Positions 24,485 to 35,231 of a stretch of DNA of 64,000 nt are shown one piece after another. The position numbers were made by a program, and so were the translations under genes. This stretch comes from Mycetocola zhadangensis (lineage in GTDB: Bacteria; Actinomycetota; Actinomycetes; Actinomycetales; Microbacteriaceae): contig NZ_RCWJ01000002.1 in assembly GCF_003668565.1 (NCBI RefSeq), forward strand, positions 124,001 to 188,000, in the 5' to 3' direction. The notes under the pieces are model-generated. The model was not told the origin of the DNA. It worked only from the letters and a program-made list of their open reading frames with translations, and did not search any database. How positions within the stretch are numbered: the first letter of the stretch is position 1; each line of letters begins with the position of its first letter.

Positions 24485-24805
24485 TTGGTAATCGTCGTTG
24501 GCGTGACTCTTCTCGCCGTCGGCCTCACCGTGTCCACGGCAGCCGGCATGTTGGAATCGCAGACTGCGGGCCGTGAGCAAATATCCCTGCGGAAACGCAA
24601 CCGTGGTTATGGACAACCGCTGGCCAACGTCGTCGTGGGACTGGCGGCCAGCCTCCTCGTCTTAGCGGGAGCGGTTTTCCTCGTCATCGCTTGGGGGACC
24701 CCAGCCGTCTTCTTCATCAGTTTCGTGTTTGCGCCTCGCCTGATGGTCATAGCGCTACACAACAGGCACGTGCGCACCTCGCAGCTGGCGCGGGTCTCGA
24801 GATGA
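24485..24805 (+). CDS. Small membrane protein, paralogue of 6157-6456
   Basis: A 106-residue membrane protein aligned along its whole length with the protein at 6157: LVIVVGVTLLAVGLT at the start, ML.....AGREQISL in the polar middle, FLVIAWG and MVIALHNRHVR at the end. The homologous TTG start at 24485 is chosen from this alignment. A better ribosome-binding site (GAGGGGAG at 24443) is followed by a GTG in a different frame that stops after 11 codons, so a frameshift near the 5' end is possible and the gene may be damaged. The function of the family is unknown. Confidence 0.5.
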   Translation: MVIVVGVTLLAVGLTVSTAAGMLESQTAGREQISLRKRNRGYGQPLANVVVGLAASLLVLAGAVFLVIAWGTPAVFFISFVFAPRLMVIALHNRHVRTSQLARVSR

Positions 24806-25002
24806 AGCCCGCTTAATACACGGAGGTCTCGTGCCGACCGCTCCGCCTCTTGAGTCACTGCGTGCGGAAATCCCGCGTCAACCGCAGAAAACACGCACTC
24901 GGCTCGCATCGGCTAGCCGAGAGTAAGGAGTGCCCAACTCGTAATCGCGAAGTGCTCCAGGATCACCCGTGCAGGCTTCAAACCTGTCACCATACTTCGG
25001 AG

Positions 25003-25668
25003 TCACGAATCGTGCTCGGTCATCGCGTCCTCCGACGCAAGTCGGTATCCGGACGATGACCCGAGCGCATCGAATGCCATGACCAGCGAGTGCACACGTT
25101 GATCGTCCGGATGCAAGAGTTCGATGAAGAGCGCACGCAGCGCCCCTCCATCGGACAGAGCTGAGATTGCTGCAGGGGTTTCGGAACTCGCGAATTCGTG
25201 GATACCATCACGCGTAAGTCCGCCGACCGTCGCCGGGATGCCCTCGGCCGTGACGAAGTCGTACCGGTTCATCAACTCCGCGATCACAGCGGCATCCAAT
25301 GCGGGAGCACTCTCGAGGTTCTCGGTGTCGGCCCCGACCGCAGCGAAGACCAGCTCAGACTCCAGCAGCAAGGAGCTATCGCCGGTCCCGCTCAAATCAT
25401 GGAAAGCGTGTTCAATTCCGTCGGGGCGGGAAGGTGCCGAATTGTCCGGAGGCGCGGGTGCGATGGAACTTGACCGGGAAGGGGGGAGCATTTGCTCGAC
25501 CAGTCGTTGAAGAGCCGCATCTTCCGCTCTCGATGCTCGCCCTCTCAAGTAAGAAGAAGCCAATCGCTGGAATCTCCCGGTGATGTGCATGATCCCATTC
25601 CCGGGAACCTCAATCACTGTTTCTTGATGTTGAAGATCCGTTACAGACGACGGCTTCTGGAAGTACAC
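25003..25668 (-). CDS. Hypothetical protein, probable 3' part of a frameshifted gene
   Basis: A 221-residue frame starting at a GTG (VYFQKPSSVTDLQ). The middle is rich in Ser/Pro (SSSIAPAPPDNSAPSRPDG) and the C-terminal part is mixed helix (ELMNRYDFVTAEGIPA, RALFIELLHPDDQRVHSLVM). I recognise no family. It overlaps the end of the gene at 25641-26168 by 28 bp. The text DARLAVYFQKP reads on naturally from DVVAHLRP in the other frame, as if one C were missing from a CCC run near 25685. It may therefore be the second half of one protein of about 390 residues. Confidence 0.5.
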   Translation of the reverse strand: MYFQKPSSVTDLQHQETVIEVPGNGIMHITGRFQRLASSYLRGRASRAEDAALQRLVEQMLPPSRSSSIAPAPPDNSAPSRPDGIEHAFHDLSGTGDSSLLLESELVFAAVGADTENLESAPALDAAVIAELMNRYDFVTAEGIPATVGGLTRDGIHEFASSETPAAISALSDGGALRALFIELLHPDDQRVHSLVMAFDALGSSSGYRLASEDAMTEHDS

Positions 25669-26168
25669 CGCCAGCCTCGCATCGGGCGAAGATGTGCGAC
25701 GACGTCAAAGACATAGTGCTCGAGAAGCTCACCCAGGTATGAGACTGGACCATTGGCTTCCTCGTCCTGCCGTTGAAACCGCGTCGCCAGGCTTCTCGAT
25801 GTGGGAGGTAGCTCCGGTAGTCCGGCATCCAAACGAAGTTTGGCCCACTTCCAGAGCGGCACCAGAGATTCAAAAGATCCGTCCATTGGTCCGGTATCAC
25901 CTCCGGAGCGTTCGATCACCTGCCGGAGTTCGCGCAGTTTCGCTGAATGCTGTGCCTCGAATTCGTCACGATATCGAAGGGCTTCATCGTGGCTCAGCTC
26001 GTACAAGAATCGGTAGGTCATGAGGGAGAGTGTACGAAAGAGGACGTCATCGAATGGCGGTTGAAGCTCGAAGCCTGGTGGCAGGCCTACGGACATTTCA
26101 CGAAGGAGCGCAGCACGGACAGGCGCAGCTGGTGGTTCACCGAGGACCGGCTCCGCAAGGGTGGGCAA
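25641..26168 (-). CDS. Hypothetical protein, probable 5' part of a frameshifted gene
   Basis: A 175-residue soluble, helix-rich protein (MTYRFLYELSHDEALRYRDEF, ELRQVIERSGGDTGP, SLVPLWKWAKLRLDAGLPELP). No family recognised. It starts at a TTG without a clear ribosome-binding site, so an internal start such as the methionine before SVGLPPGFELQ is possible. The last 17 residues (MRGWRCTSRSRRL) look out of frame, whereas the adjacent frame continues plausibly into the gene at 25003. A frameshift or a base-call error would explain this. Confidence 0.5.
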   Translation of the reverse strand: MPTLAEPVLGEPPAAPVRAALLREMSVGLPPGFELQPPFDDVLFRTLSLMTYRFLYELSHDEALRYRDEFEAQHSAKLRELRQVIERSGGDTGPMDGSFESLVPLWKWAKLRLDAGLPELPPTSRSLATRFQRQDEEANGPVSYLGELLEHYVFDVVAHLRPMRGWRCTSRSRRL

Positions 26169-26291
26169 TCAGCGCCGAGGAGGGCTACTGAGCAAGCTCG
26201 GGCTGGGCAGGACGGTCATGACACGCCCGAGCGTATCCGCACGTTCTTGCCTATAACCCCCTAAACCCCGATTCGCCGCCTGGACGCGAAA

Positions 26292-26315
26292 AAGCCTCCG
26301 ATTTCTCGGAGGCTT
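26292..26315. terminator. Terminator hairpin
   Basis: A perfect 10-bp stem AAGCCTCCGA/TCGGAGGCTT with a TTTC loop, A-rich before and T-rich (GTTCTT) after, so it can act on either strand. It lies 120 bp upstream of the start of the gene at 25641-26168 and downstream of the minus-strand island genes. Confidence 0.7.
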
Positions 26316-26580
26316 GTTCTTCGGATTAGAACTTAGGCCAACCCACACTGTGGGCTATTCAGCTATCTCGATAGTCCGCGTATTTGCTGGGCCCATTTCT
26401 ACTCATGCAGAAGTCATCATTTTCTAACAGGCAAACCATCATTTGGCCTCAGCAAGTCGCGGGTCGTTGAGGTGAGCTTGGCACTCCCACCAAACGTAGC
26501 CACTCCGGCGGCCGTTACACCGGCCCAGGTTGCGCCGACCAGCAGTCCGACTCCGAAGCTAGCGATTAGTTGCGCCGTTC

Positions 26581-26616
26581 CGCACCAAGGCCAAGGCGCC
26601 ACCGGGCTAACGTTCA
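26581..26616 (+). repeat. Direct repeat, left copy (island boundary candidate)
   Basis: 36 bp that recur at 36150-36185 in the same orientation with two mismatches. The right copy spans the last codons of a transposase-like gene (TKAKAPPG and stop); here the same peptide can be read but the rest of the gene is absent. The two copies bound 9.6 kb that include the Rhs toxin. The remaining sequence from 26316 to 26913 contains no gene I can support. Confidence 0.65.
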
Positions 26617-26913
26617 CCCGCTGCCACCGAGCTCAGCGTTCGATCCACGCCGCTTAACATTTGAACGGACCATTCGTCCAGCCGAAAACCTGGCAATCGG
26701 GGGTTTCCGGATACGAGGGGTCGCCGACATGTCTCTGCACGTTTCAACGAACGCCTCACTATGGAAAAGGGCCTCTATTTCCGAATAAACCGGCACTGAA
26801 TCCGTTACGTGCCGCGAGAAACCGGGCTGTTCGTGAGTGCGTCGCGGGTACTCGGGGCAAGCGTCTCGCCTCTGGTTGCTATTGCGCCCTTGCAACAATC
26901 GATGCCACCGCGG

Positions 26914-27270
26914 CTACCGTTCGTCTATCCTCTCTAAAAGAATGACCATCTCATCCAAGATATGGGCGGTCTTAGTGAGATGAAGACGGAGAACTCCTGG
27001 CATCACGTCTCGGATGCGTTCGAGCGCCTCGGCCCGATGACCTTCACCTTCCGTGTTTAGACTCCAAAAGTGGTGCCCCGCCATTTGCGATTCCAAGATG
27101 CTAAGCTCCGACGCTACTTGCCAGCGCTCTTCAGACTCATGCCTGTCCTCCGCGAGATCAACCGGACCGATCTCGTCTAGTAGCGTGTCACTTATCGGCA
27201 GGATCGCCCTCTCGGCCTCGGTACGAGCGATTAGTCTTTCGATCCAAGATCTCACCACTTGGTCAACCAC
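26914..27270 (-). CDS. Candidate immunity protein for the Rhs toxin
   Basis: A 118-residue acidic, helix-rich cytoplasmic protein ([50 protein letters not shown]) without signal or membrane segment. Its GTG start lies inside the last codons of the 2267-residue Rhs gene (19-bp overlap), so the two are translationally coupled. In polymorphic toxin systems a small gene directly downstream of the toxin encodes the cognate immunity protein. The sequence matches no immunity family that I recognise, so the role is inferred from position and size. Confidence 0.6.
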   Translation of the reverse strand: MVDQVVRSWIERLIARTEAERAILPISDTLLDEIGPVDLAEDRHESEERWQVASELSILESQMAGHHFWSLNTEGEGHRAEALERIRDVMPGVLRLHLTKTAHILDEMVILLERIDER

Positions 27271-30200
27271 TTTCCGTTCGGACCCATTTTCCCGCCGAAC
27301 CGTCCGTAGTGCTTGCCTGGCTGATTCCCGTACCTCCGCTGGCCTTCTATTGACTTAGCCAAGTAGCGCATCGGTCCACCGTCTCGAGCTCCGTGTTTCT
27401 GATAGTGGTAGACAAAACTGGATTGCGGGCTGCGAAATGAGCCCTTGTCCCAGGTCTTTTTTATTGCTCGGTAGTTCTTGGACGAGGCTGCAAACTTGAT
27501 CACAGCATGCGAGCGGTATTGTGCCTTATTGATTCCGGCAGCAATTTTTACATAACGCGCTGCGAATATTACTCCCCTCGTCGCTAACACAGCGCCCTTG
27601 ATCGCAAGACCTGCCGCCGTGCCAACGCCGGGTACGAACATGATCGCTGTGGAAGCGATGTCGACCGCGAGGAGCCAGTCGAATCGACCATCCAAGTCCG
27701 AAGAACCTATCGGGTCCGTTGGCCAGACATAGTCGTTGTCGACGCCACCCTCGATAGGGTCCATCTGCAAAAACCTGCCGAGAGCCGGCACGTATAGCCT
27801 GGCACCCATCTCTAGCAGCGTTACGCTTCCCGTCGTATGCGGGAGCTTGAGACTCTCCTGATGCCAACCTGAACGGTCTGCTGTCCGATTGCTGTCGTCG
27901 GCGACCGTAGTCCCAATTGATTGAGTAGTCGGGTCGAGCGGTTGACCGTAGGGGTCAAACACTTTCAGTTCGCCTGTCGAAGTGCCTTGGCCTGTCGCAA
28001 TAGTGTGTCCGAGAATTCCTGCGTACGCCCATTGTTTCGCAGCACCGGTAATTGCCACTGTCGCACCACCAGGGAGGTTGATGTGCCTTGTGACGGTGGA
28101 TCCATCGATCGTGGCCCATGGTTGATCACCGTCGCCCCCGTAGAGATATTTTGTGGTTGAGCTCGCCCCGCCGGTTGCGGTGATCGTCCTGCCAACGACC
28201 CGACCGAGTGAGTCCCTGGTGAGGTTGACCGTGGCTCCGTTGGCGTAGGTGATGCTCCTGTGTTGATTTGTTGCGTCATACGTGAACGTCATGTCAGCGA
28301 GCCGGGTGACGTTGCCAGTGACGCCGTAGGCAATCTCGCTCGAGCTGAGGCCGTCTGCGACAGCATGCGAGCCCGCAATCGGATTAGTTACCATGCTGGA
28401 AGTGAGTCGATCGGCCCAGTCATAGCAATACGTTGACATTGTAGTGACGGCCGCGGTTGTTCCCGGAGCTGTGTACGCATCCCTCACGGTCGAACGACTG
28501 CTTGAGGCGCCAGCGGACTGATTGAGACCGCAGCCCCCCGTGCTCCCATAACCGTAGAGGAGACTGTGAGATGGAATATCGGCCGACACCAATCGCCCAG
28601 CCGCGTCATACCCGTATGTTGAGCTATGGGTAACCGCGGAACGGGTGACCACGTCACGAATGATCCGGCCGGTCTGGGATCGAATGACAGTATCGCTGAT
28701 GGCGGCGGACGAGGGAAAGGTCCAGTCCATTCCCTTCAGTCTGGACGCAGCATCACGACTGATGGAAGCCAATTTGCTCCCGCCGGCGTAGGCGACCGAT
28801 GTCAGCTGCTGAGCGCCGTCGTATATGGGCGATGCCAGGATCTCGCCGTCGACTTCGATCGCAGTGACCTTGCCATCACGGTCGTAGGTGTATTCGGTAA
28901 CAACCGGAATTCCGCCAACGGGCGTAGTCGTGCTGCTAACCAATCGACCCGTTCGCGGGTCATAGGAGGCTGTGGTGACTGTGCCCCAGACGTCTTCATA
29001 CTTGATGGTCTGGCCGATGAGGTTCGTGATGGTCGTGATTGTGGATCCATTGGGCGATCCCGACACGGCCCCGTCTGAAACGGTGACTTTTTCCCCAACC
29101 TCGGTTGCTGGAGTCGAATTGGTAACGACGGTGCGCGGCGGCACCCCTGAACCACCAAAGGCAGTTTCTTTGATCTTTTGTCCGCGAGCGTCGTACTTCG
29201 TGCAGGACCAGTCGGTGTCCCCGCTGGACCTCGTTCCCGCGATCCGTCCCATAACGTCGTACACGTATTCCGTGACAACTGCGTTCCCGCTGGCGGGTGT
29301 TGGACTGGTTGACGTTCTAAGGAACCCAAATTGCCGAACTCCGCCTGCTTCGCAGACGTTCGGCGCCGTTTCAAGTTCACCCCAGTATGAAGCGGTCGTC
29401 CTCGCTGTGCTGGGGGCCGCGGTTGTGTTCGCGGCCGGGAGCGTGCGGCTAAGGCGACGTAACCATCCTCCCGCGCCGGGCTGCTCATACGTGGTGCTCG
29501 TTGTGAGGCTCAAACCCCCGGGATCGATATTTGCGGTGGACGTTTGACCGAGCCAGGGGTGTGAGTACTGAAAGGTGGTGTGGATACCCGGAGCGAGGCT
29601 GTCGGAGATACCCGCGACGCCGCCGGGTGCGGAATCGTCAACGGTCCTCGAAGTAACGGCCCCGTAGTCAGGGCGGAGTGCGACGCCTGGGACAAGGACG
29701 AACGCTGAGCTCGCCGGCGTAGACCATTTCAGCTGTAGGCTCGCCCCGCCGGAGACATCATGGTATTCGAGTCGTATCCGGCGGGTCTCTCCGGCCGTGA
29801 CGGTGAAGCCTTGCGAGGTAACGTCCGTAGGCGCCTGGGGAATCCACTGGTCGAGGGTGAGGGCGTCGTTCAACCACAGCCGGATTCCGTCATCGCTGGT
29901 CGTGCGCAGTCGATAGGTTCCCGTCTCAGGAAAAGTGATGAGGCCGGTCAGACGAATGGAGAAGTTGTCTGCGCTGATACCGGTGGCTGGCGCACTTGTA
30001 CCCCAGTCACGGTCGACCGCACCTCCTACCGCACCTGCTAAGCCGAGATTGTATAGACGCGGCTGACCGGCGAGTTGTTGGGTGTCGGTGTAGTAGGCAG
30101 CATGGAGGCCCTGTAGTCCACCGTCGTAAATGGTGGCGGCGTGGCCCGGAACCACCCCGCACCCATTCGTGGCGACCGGGTTGGCCACGGGCGTCCCCCC

Positions 30201-33200
30201 GGCAGTGAAGCACGCCGCTGGCGCCGGCCCGTATGTGTGGAGAGGTCGGTCTGTGATGGGGTCGTAAACCGTTGTCTCTCTAACGCCGGTAGATGCGGTG
30301 GTCGAGAGCAACAGATCTTTCGTTGGATGCCATTCATTGGTTGTTGCCACACCCATCGGACTAGTCGAAGAGAGTTGCTTCCACCCCGCGTCATACGTCA
30401 CTGTCGATGTCGAGTTGGGTACTCCGCCTAACGCTACGGTGCTTGTCCGAGCGGCCATGTTGTAGGCGTAAGTCTTGCTCATCCGGGCTTCCTGCCCGTC
30501 AGGCGACGGCTGGATGACGGAGCTAACGCGACCGTCGGCGTATTCGATTTCTAGGAAGGGAGGATCGAACGACGCCGGTTCCGCGAGGCTGAGCAAGTAG
30601 TCACTGGCGACGGTGTCCTGTATTTGAGTGAGAATGCGGTTGTTGTATCCGAACCAGGTTCGTTCCGCGCCGGGGTCTTCGATTAACCACAGGGATTCGT
30701 TGGGGCCGTAGTACAGGTTGGTCTCATCACCGTTTGGGTATTTAATTTTGCACAACATGCCCTCCGGTGGAGACCAATAGCTTGGTGCTAGGCCGTGGCA
30801 GTTCTGCGCGTCGTATGACTCTTCACCGTTGAAGTAGATGAGTTCTACTTTCCGGTGATAGGTGGCGCCGTCTTTTGACGCAGGATCAACGATTTGAGAG
30901 ACCCGACCAGCGCTGTCGCGAATTGTGATCGGTGTGGCGGGGCGTTGACCGTCGGCCGCGGGTGTCGCAGATTCGATCCGGCCGTCGTTCGCGAACTGGT
31001 ACACCGTTCCGTCTTCGTCTGTGAAGACCACTCGGCCGCGTCCGTCGAGGCTGGCGATTCCATATTCTCCGGTGGGTGGCGTGTACCCGCCCGTGGAGGT
31101 CTTCGTGTAGGTGTGGGTCGCCCCACTTGCGTCGGTAAGAATAATGGCGGACTCGGTGATTGATGCGCTGGACCAAGTGGTGGCGTCACCCGCGATGGGC
31201 ATTGAGGCGGACCACCCTTCGGGAAGGATGGTGGGTTTTCGGCTTAACCAGTTCGCGGGGACGGGTACTGGACCTTCGGAATCGTTGAGGTCATCGGCCC
31301 ACAATTCGACCCCAGCCCCGCCAACACCTTCGAAGAAATCGAGTTGAATCGGGACCTGAGATGTGGTCATGTTCGTTCCGCCGGTCCATTCAACAGGGAC
31401 AGCACCGTGCGCCCACTTGTCGAGGATCAACTGGTTGTTGACGCGAAGCCGAACCCCGTCGTCGTGTTTCACTCCGAATCGCCACTTGGTGGAGTCATGG
31501 GGCACGCGGATGAACCCGGTCCAGCGCGCAAGGAATTGATCGGCGGGCACCGCCCCGCCCGGGGAACCGGTCCCCCAATCGAAGGACACAGTGGGGTCGT
31601 TGCGGACAATCAGTGGAGTCTTACCGTCGAAGGTGTACCCGGCAGCGGATGTAGGTATGTTCCCCGCAGCGTCCCGGGCGTCGAAGTAGGAACCCGTCAA
31701 GCCGTGGGTTGATGCACGAACTGATTGAGAGTTGTAGACGAAGGACATTCCCATAGGGCCGCCCAACGTCTCCACCGTCGGAGAAGTGAATGACACGTTC
31801 GCGTTGCCGTTAGCCATATTCACGGTGACGGGGCCCGCGGAGTCAAAGGGCGATGGGCCTGTCGATCCGAGGCGCATGTCGACCTTGAACTTCTTCGTCC
31901 AGGTCGGGTACACGTTCTTACTCAGCCCGTCGTGGGGCTGCACAATCCAGGAATAGAGACCGCCATCCTGGAGTGTGCCATCAGGCACCGTCCAGCGGGC
32001 TTTGCCGTCCGCGCTGGCCGGTATAAGACCAGAGGTGTAGACGGCGCCGGTTTTTCCGTCCTGCCCGGTTGCCAGCTTGAACTCGTACGTCACTTGGCCG
32101 CCCGCCGGGATGGCGTCCGGGTCGGTGACGGCGTCTACCTGAAGAGTGGGCGTCAGCGTGGTCAGCGTTTCTGGCAGCCCTGTAGTGTTCCCCGGTGTTG
32201 CGGACACTTCTGGCGGCGTTACCGGCACCTTCTCTGTTTTCAGGTTCCAAGTGCTGCTCACGCGTTCCGTGGTTTGCCCTGCTTGTCCGTTGTGCCCGTC
32301 GACCGTTCGAACTTGCCAGTAATAGGTGGTGTCCGGTCGAAGCCGACCTTCCGGGACAGTGGCTTGCTTAGCATCGAGCCAACCGGAGTCCCACACGGGT
32401 CCGCTCATGTCGGCGTTCGGTGAGACCCGGAAGAAGTAGCTCGGAGTGGAATACGGCGAGTATCCCTGCCCGGTGAGCGAGAGAGTCGGTGTGAGAGAGG
32501 CTCCGGTGGTGCCGTTGCTCGGTGACGTCTGGCCGACTGTCGGATACGGCCAGTACTCGATGAAGATTTCCGTTGCGATCTTCTTGTGGGTGTATGCCGC
32601 GCTTTCGTTGCCGCGGAACATGAAGGTGACTCCGGTATCGCCTTGGGCGAACGCTGACGCGAGGCGCCCACGGATTGCGTCTCCAGACGTCCACGTGGAG
32701 TTATTGCTGATTGCGTAGCTGGTCAGGCCTGTGCCAACGCAGTTGTAGCCGAGGCAATTGGCGTGGCTGATTTCACCGTTCTGAAGCGTGGTGGTACCCA
32801 CTCCGTTGAAAGCAATGCCGAGCTGCGCATAGTTAATGAACTTGCCGGGAACGTCGGCGTAGTTGTAGCTCGCGAGAGCCCGCCAGAAGACGTTCTGGTT
32901 GTTCTGCCGGGTGTTACCGACGTGCAGCTGCCCGCTGTACGTCGCGCCGTCAGATTTGAATGAGTTGTTGTAGGACGGTCCGTGCTGGATGGTGGGGTCC
33001 ACATAAATGGGGAACACTCGTTCAGGGGCGGCGAGCCACTCGCGCTCCATTTTGAGAGTGTATTTCCACTCGGAATCGTTGATCCGTTCCAGAGTCATTG
33101 CGGGATTGATCAGGGTGTCAGAGGATTTTTCATCCTTACCAGAGGAGTCCCATGCAACGGGTGCAGGAATCGTCATCACAACTGTTCCGTCGTCGTCGAG

Positions 33201-34055
33201 GAATTCGACGAGTCCGCCTTCCCGTGTTTCTGGGGTGAGCGAACCTGCATCGACCAGCCAGGACCATGACGTCGCTGAGGGGACGTCATGGAGGACGAGA
33301 GCTTCTTTGACGCCAGCGTTCTCCACGATGTACTGCAGGTCAACGTCCGGTTCCACTTCCTCGTAGATGAGAGTGTCATCCGGGGACTCGTTCTCGTCCG
33401 TCGAGAGCACTTTCGCGGACCCCTTGGCCACGCCTTCTAGCGTGAACCCGACCTTGTGTCCTTCGCTGGTTACCGTAACCGCGTTGGGGGCGTTCGCGTT
33501 CTTCGCGAATCTGGGGGCAAGCGGGTGGGCGTCAACTTTCCAACCGCCAGCTTTGACGTTCTTGAGTTCCGTCGAGATCGCCTCCCATCCGGTTTTAGTT
33601 TCGACGTTGATGGGGTCGGTGGACATTTGGCGGATCTGTGATCCATCCTCCCGCTCGAACGTGGTCGAGAACTCGTCCTGTTCGGCAACGGGTAGCTTGT
33701 CAGTTTCCGTAGCCAGTTCCTTCTGGTTCGGCAGGTCCTCCACAGCGGCTGGTTGCTCGTCATGGGCAGCGTCAATCTCGTCCGCCGAAAGAATGGTGTC
33801 GAACGAGCCGGCCGGCATATCTGGTGACCCCTCGTCGCCTTCCGTGTCAGGAAGTCCGAGAAGCTCGACATCGCCGGTGGTGAGCTGACCGTTGCCCGGA
33901 ACCTTAAGATCGTCGTTCTTGACCTCTTCGACTGTTCGCCACCCAGCCATCACGCTCGCAGCGGTGGGATCGACAGGAAGGACAGCAAGAACAGCTGCCA
34001 TCAATACTCCGATACCCGGAGCGAACCACTTTTTGCCCAGCACAAATACCGCCAC
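27252..34055 (-). CDS. Secreted Rhs/WapA-like polymorphic toxin
   Basis: A 2267-residue exported giant protein. Residues 1-33 are a signal peptide. Residues 40-480 include beta-rich segments with [13 protein letters not shown]. About 500-720 hold two fibronectin-like domains ([19 protein letters not shown]). Two PA14-like domains lie near 790-920 ([18 protein letters not shown]) and 1315-1450 ([18 protein letters not shown]). RHS/YD repeats run from about 1490 to 2080 ([26 protein letters not shown]). The core ends [17 protein letters not shown]...[10 protein letters not shown] near 2122. The last 145 residues are an unrelated, AT-richer toxin tip ending NGKWLTKW. Such proteins deliver the tip into neighbouring cells. 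The downstream overlapping gene is the likely antidote. Confidence 0.9.
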   Translation of the reverse strand: MAVFVLGKKWFAPGIGVLMAAVLAVLPVDPTAASVMAGWRTVEEVKNDDLKVPGNGQLTTGDVELLGLPDTEGDEGSPDMPAGSFDTILSADEIDAAHDEQPAAVEDLPNQKELATETDKLPVAEQDEFSTTFEREDGSQIRQMSTDPINVETKTGWEAISTELKNVKAGGWKVDAHPLAPRFAKNANAPNAVTVTSEGHKVGFTLEGVAKGSAKVLSTDENESPDDTLIYEEVEPDVDLQYIVENAGVKEALVLHDVPSATSWSWLVDAGSLTPETREGGLVEFLDDDGTVVMTIPAPVAWDSSGKDEKSSDTLINPAMTLERINDSEWKYTLKMEREWLAAPERVFPIYVDPTIQHGPSYNNSFKSDGATYSGQLHVGNTRQNNQNVFWRALASYNYADVPGKFINYAQLGIAFNGVGTTTLQNGEISHANCLGYNCVGTGLTSYAISNNSTWTSGDAIRGRLASAFAQGDTGVTFMFRGNESAAYTHKKIATEIFIEYWPYPTVGQTSPSNGTTGASLTPTLSLTGQGYSPYSTPSYFFRVSPNADMSGPVWDSGWLDAKQATVPEGRLRPDTTYYWQVRTVDGHNGQAGQTTERVSSTWNLKTEKVPVTPPEVSATPGNTTGLPETLTTLTPTLQVDAVTDPDAIPAGGQVTYEFKLATGQDGKTGAVYTSGLIPASADGKARWTVPDGTLQDGGLYSWIVQPHDGLSKNVYPTWTKKFKVDMRLGSTGPSPFDSAGPVTVNMANGNANVSFTSPTVETLGGPMGMSFVYNSQSVRASTHGLTGSYFDARDAAGNIPTSAAGYTFDGKTPLIVRNDPTVSFDWGTGSPGGAVPADQFLARWTGFIRVPHDSTKWRFGVKHDDGVRLRVNNQLILDKWAHGAVPVEWTGGTNMTTSQVPIQLDFFEGVGGAGVELWADDLNDSEGPVPVPANWLSRKPTILPEGWSASMPIAGDATTWSSASITESAIILTDASGATHTYTKTSTGGYTPPTGEYGIASLDGRGRVVFTDEDGTVYQFANDGRIESATPAADGQRPATPITIRDSAGRVSQIVDPASKDGATYHRKVELIYFNGEESYDAQNCHGLAPSYWSPPEGMLCKIKYPNGDETNLYYGPNESLWLIEDPGAERTWFGYNNRILTQIQDTVASDYLLSLAEPASFDPPFLEIEYADGRVSSVIQPSPDGQEARMSKTYAYNMAARTSTVALGGVPNSTSTVTYDAGWKQLSSTSPMGVATTNEWHPTKDLLLSTTASTGVRETTVYDPITDRPLHTYGPAPAACFTAGGTPVANPVATNGCGVVPGHAATIYDGGLQGLHAAYYTDTQQLAGQPRLYNLGLAGAVGGAVDRDWGTSAPATGISADNFSIRLTGLITFPETGTYRLRTTSDDGIRLWLNDALTLDQWIPQAPTDVTSQGFTVTAGETRRIRLEYHDVSGGASLQLKWSTPASSAFVLVPGVALRPDYGAVTSRTVDDSAPGGVAGISDSLAPGIHTTFQYSHPWLGQTSTANIDPGGLSLTTSTTYEQPGAGGWLRRLSRTLPAANTTAAPSTARTTASYWGELETAPNVCEAGGVRQFGFLRTSTSPTPASGNAVVTEYVYDVMGRIAGTRSSGDTDWSCTKYDARGQKIKETAFGGSGVPPRTVVTNSTPATEVGEKVTVSDGAVSGSPNGSTITTITNLIGQTIKYEDVWGTVTTASYDPRTGRLVSSTTTPVGGIPVVTEYTYDRDGKVTAIEVDGEILASPIYDGAQQLTSVAYAGGSKLASISRDAASRLKGMDWTFPSSAAISDTVIRSQTGRIIRDVVTRSAVTHSSTYGYDAAGRLVSADIPSHSLLYGYGSTGGCGLNQSAGASSSRSTVRDAYTAPGTTAAVTTMSTYCYDWADRLTSSMVTNPIAGSHAVADGLSSSEIAYGVTGNVTRLADMTFTYDATNQHRSITYANGATVNLTRDSLGRVVGRTITATGGASSTTKYLYGGDGDQPWATIDGSTVTRHINLPGGATVAITGAAKQWAYAGILGHTIATGQGTSTGELKVFDPYGQPLDPTTQSIGTTVADDSNRTADRSGWHQESLKLPHTTGSVTLLEMGARLYVPALGRFLQMDPIEGGVDNDYVWPTDPIGSSDLDGRFDWLLAVDIASTAIMFVPGVGTAAGLAIKGAVLATRGVIFAARYVKIAAGINKAQYRSHAVIKFAASSKNYRAIKKTWDKGSFRSPQSSFVYHYQKHGARDGGPMRYLAKSIEGQRRYGNQPGKHYGRFGGKMGPNGKWLTKW

Positions 34056-34548
34056 TCGGTTGGACGCTGGGCACGATATCGCACCGACACACGCCGTGAA
34101 TCCCCCAGGACTCAGCTGATTCGAAGGTTACACAGGGGCAACTCACATTGTCTCCATCCCCAAAGGAGGGCCACTCGCCAGCCTCCGTGTACGGGCCCAT
34201 GCGGAGCCTTTTTCGTCGCTCAGCAACCTTCTGGGCGTTGGGGCCTCAGTGCAGACCTGCGGTGGAGGAACCGTCGCCGCGACGGGGAAGAGTTCGCGAA
34301 TGGTAAGAGGCGATGGGCGCCGTTGGCTGCCCGAGGCGACGCGGCCAACAACTGCCGGGTGGCAACGAGGTCGAACGAAGCCTGACGCTCAGACTAAGTC
34401 CTCGTTCTGCGCGAGCTCGCGAACCAGCGATGCCCGCTTGCCGAAACTGCGTTGGTATAACACTCCACCCGGCTGAGTGGGCGCGATGGAATCCCCGCTC
34501 GACAAACCGCGACACCCTAAGCGTCCTGTCACCGTGCGGCCTAAAATT
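34056..34548 (-). promoter_or_regulatory. Upstream region of the Rhs gene
   Basis: 493 bp between the small membrane gene and the Rhs start. Only low-quality short open frames are present. The Rhs promoter must lie here, but I cannot pick out convincing -35/-10 boxes or operator symmetry. Confidence 0.35.
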
Positions 34549-34983
34549 TCAGGCCGAAGCTACCAGCTCTGTATCGTCGCCGAACTCCGCAACCGCCGCC
34601 GGGCCAGTCGGCTGATCAGGCGTCATCACGTCTTGCACTATCAGCCCAACTCCGGCAAATGCTGCTGCAGCAAGAACCCAGGGCGAGACATTATTCACCA
34701 ACACGCCGATTGATCCCACCCCCGCACCGATTATGATGCAGAGGAGATCGAGCGGCCAGCGCCGACGGGTCGCTGGCATAAAGAATCCGGGGAAAGCTCG
34801 CGAGACGGCAACTGCGAATGCGATCAGTGCCGAACCCCAGATAAGCGGGCCTAGAGATAGCGACGCAGGATCACTGTTCAGTACCAGCTCAACCGACGCG
34901 TTCGCAATGCTCCATGCGGCTACGGCGCCGATTATCGTCATTCCGCTGTTGAGTATGCGGCCAATCTGGCTATTGTTAATCAC
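34549..34983 (-). CDS. Hypothetical four-helix membrane protein
   Basis: About 144 residues from the GTG at 34983, or about 130 from the ATG at 34941. Four hydrophobic segments are visible (GMTIIGAVAAWSIANA, LIWGSALIAFAVAVSRAF, LDLLCIIIGAGVGSIGVLV, WVLAAAAFAGVGLIV), and the acidic tail ends ELVASA. The frame is open upstream to 35124, but that part is arginine-rich and unlike a membrane protein start. No family recognised. It lies upstream of the Rhs gene on the same strand, inside the segment bounded by direct repeats. Confidence 0.5.
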   Translation of the reverse strand: MINNSQIGRILNSGMTIIGAVAAWSIANASVELVLNSDPASLSLGPLIWGSALIAFAVAVSRAFPGFFMPATRRRWPLDLLCIIIGAGVGSIGVLVNNVSPWVLAAAAFAGVGLIVQDVMTPDQPTGPAAVAEFGDDTELVASA

Positions 34984-35231
34984 TTTTGTAGTGTATGGCT
35001 GTTGGTCGGAGCGACTCAGCGCATGTGGGCTCCAGGTCGCACCTCGTACGTCAGCGCTCCAGCGCCGACGGCAGTTGGAGTGGGTGGTTGAATTCTTCTG
35101 CGGCCTGCCGCGCGGCTTCAACAAGAAACCGAAATGCTGAATGGGTTATGGCCGTGATCACAGCGCTCCGCAAAAGACTTCGCACGCTTCGTCGAATCGC
35201 CCGACGTCGGCCCGCACGGTAGCCGCCTTCT

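Noticed and set aside
26417-26617. 66-codon minus-strand frame with a hydrophobic stretch
   Set aside because: Its start lies inside the direct repeat, where the other strand encodes the transposase tail, and there is no ribosome-binding site. Probably chance.
27526-33888. Many plus-strand frames of 60-190 codons and alternate minus-strand frames
   Set aside because: All lie inside the continuous 2267-codon Rhs frame and have no domain content of their own.
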